Notes under the pieces: generated by a model
Told to the model about the DNA's origin: nothing
The model's input: only the letters and a program-made list of their open reading frames with translations
Database searches by the model: none
Program-made: the position numbers and the translations under genes
Part shown: positions 13,826 through 13,935 of the stretch, piece by piece
Layout of the letters: every line of letters begins with the position of its first letter
Position numbering within the stretch: the first letter of the stretch is position 1
From: Desulfobacula sp.
GTDB taxonomy: Bacteria; Desulfobacterota; Desulfobacteria; Desulfobacterales; Desulfobacteraceae
Assembly: GCF_021107415.1 (NCBI RefSeq)
Contig: NZ_JAIOSW010000094.1
Coordinates: forward strand, 1-13,935
Direction: 5' to 3'
DNA: 13,935 nucleotides

Positions 13826-13935
13826 ATGCGGAAAATAATATTATTTATAATGGTCGGTTTTTTTGTGACCGGCTTGGCTGTAACAAACACCTGGGCCAAA
13901 CTCAACCCGGAGGAGGCTGCCCGTCTGGGCAAGGA
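13826..13935 (+). CDS. DUF1329 family protein, N-terminal fragment (cut by window edge)
   Basis: Thirty-six codons are visible from ATG 13826, with AGAGGAGA upstream. A signal peptide (MRKIILFIMVGFFVTGLAV, ending near NTWA) is followed by KLNPEEAARLGK, the characteristic mature start of DUF1329 proteins. These are periplasmic or outer-membrane-associated lipid-binding-like proteins found next to DUF1302 genes. The gap after the DUF1302 stop is 19 bases, so both should be on one transcript. Confidence 0.82.
   Translation, partial: MRKIILFIMVGFFVTGLAVTNTWAKLNPEEAARLGK

Noticed and set aside
1..13935. CRISPR arrays, tRNAs, rRNAs, insertion sequences, toxin-antitoxin or phage genes
   Set aside because: No regularly spaced repeats, cloverleaf sequences, transposase or integrase motifs were seen on either strand.

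Overview
This 13.9-kb window most likely comes from an anaerobic, probably sulfate-reducing bacterium of the Desulfobacterota (Desulfobacteraceae-like). The clues are a tungsten/molybdenum aldehyde:ferredoxin oxidoreductase with its own polyferredoxin, archaeal-type versions of glyceraldehyde-3-phosphate dehydrogenase and phosphoglycerate kinase in one operon, and moderate GC content. The placement is inferred from gene content, not from a marker gene.

Layout. On the minus strand, 1-700 holds a four-cluster Fe-S protein gene whose stop overlaps (ATGA) the start of an aldehyde:ferredoxin oxidoreductase (AOR) gene that runs off the left edge. The AOR frame has an in-frame TAG at codon 43, yet the homology continues directly after it. 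A GntR/UTRA repressor gene (940-1695, minus) lies behind it, with a perfect 20-bp palindrome and a likely promoter between the two. Divergently, on the plus strand, 1955-7461 is a four-gene metabolic operon: a thiamine-diphosphate (ThDP) enzyme, a class III PLP aminotransferase, a type II GAPDH homologue and an archaeal-type PGK homologue. Next come an envelope trio (TlpA-like thioredoxin, parvulin-type peptidyl-prolyl isomerase, HupE/UreJ-like membrane protein; 7596-10284), a terminator, a spinster-like MFS transporter (10403-11707), and an outer-membrane DUF1302 protein (11902-13806) followed by the start of a DUF1329 protein cut by the right edge.

How the genes may work together (inference). 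The four enzymes form a plausible substrate-level phosphorylation route. The aminotransferase removes or moves an amino group. The ThDP enzyme decarboxylates or cleaves a 2-oxo compound to an aldehyde. The GAPDH-like enzyme oxidises an aldehyde with phosphate to an acyl phosphate, and the PGK-like kinase transfers that phosphate to ADP. The PGK homologue has Asp where classical PGKs carry a substrate-binding Arg, which hints at a substrate other than 3-phosphoglycerate. AOR plus the polyferredoxin could oxidise an aldehyde of the same route to the acid and reduce ferredoxin. The MFS carrier and the DUF1302/DUF1329 pair look like the uptake arm. A 38-bp element repeated upstream of both the enzyme operon and the DUF1302 operon (34 of 38 positions identical) supports co-regulation of catabolism and uptake. 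The substrate cannot be read from the sequence.

No tRNA, rRNA, CRISPR array, insertion sequence or integrase was seen. No stretch above 300 bases lacks a gene; the two longest gaps (701-939 and 1696-1954) hold the regulatory elements listed.
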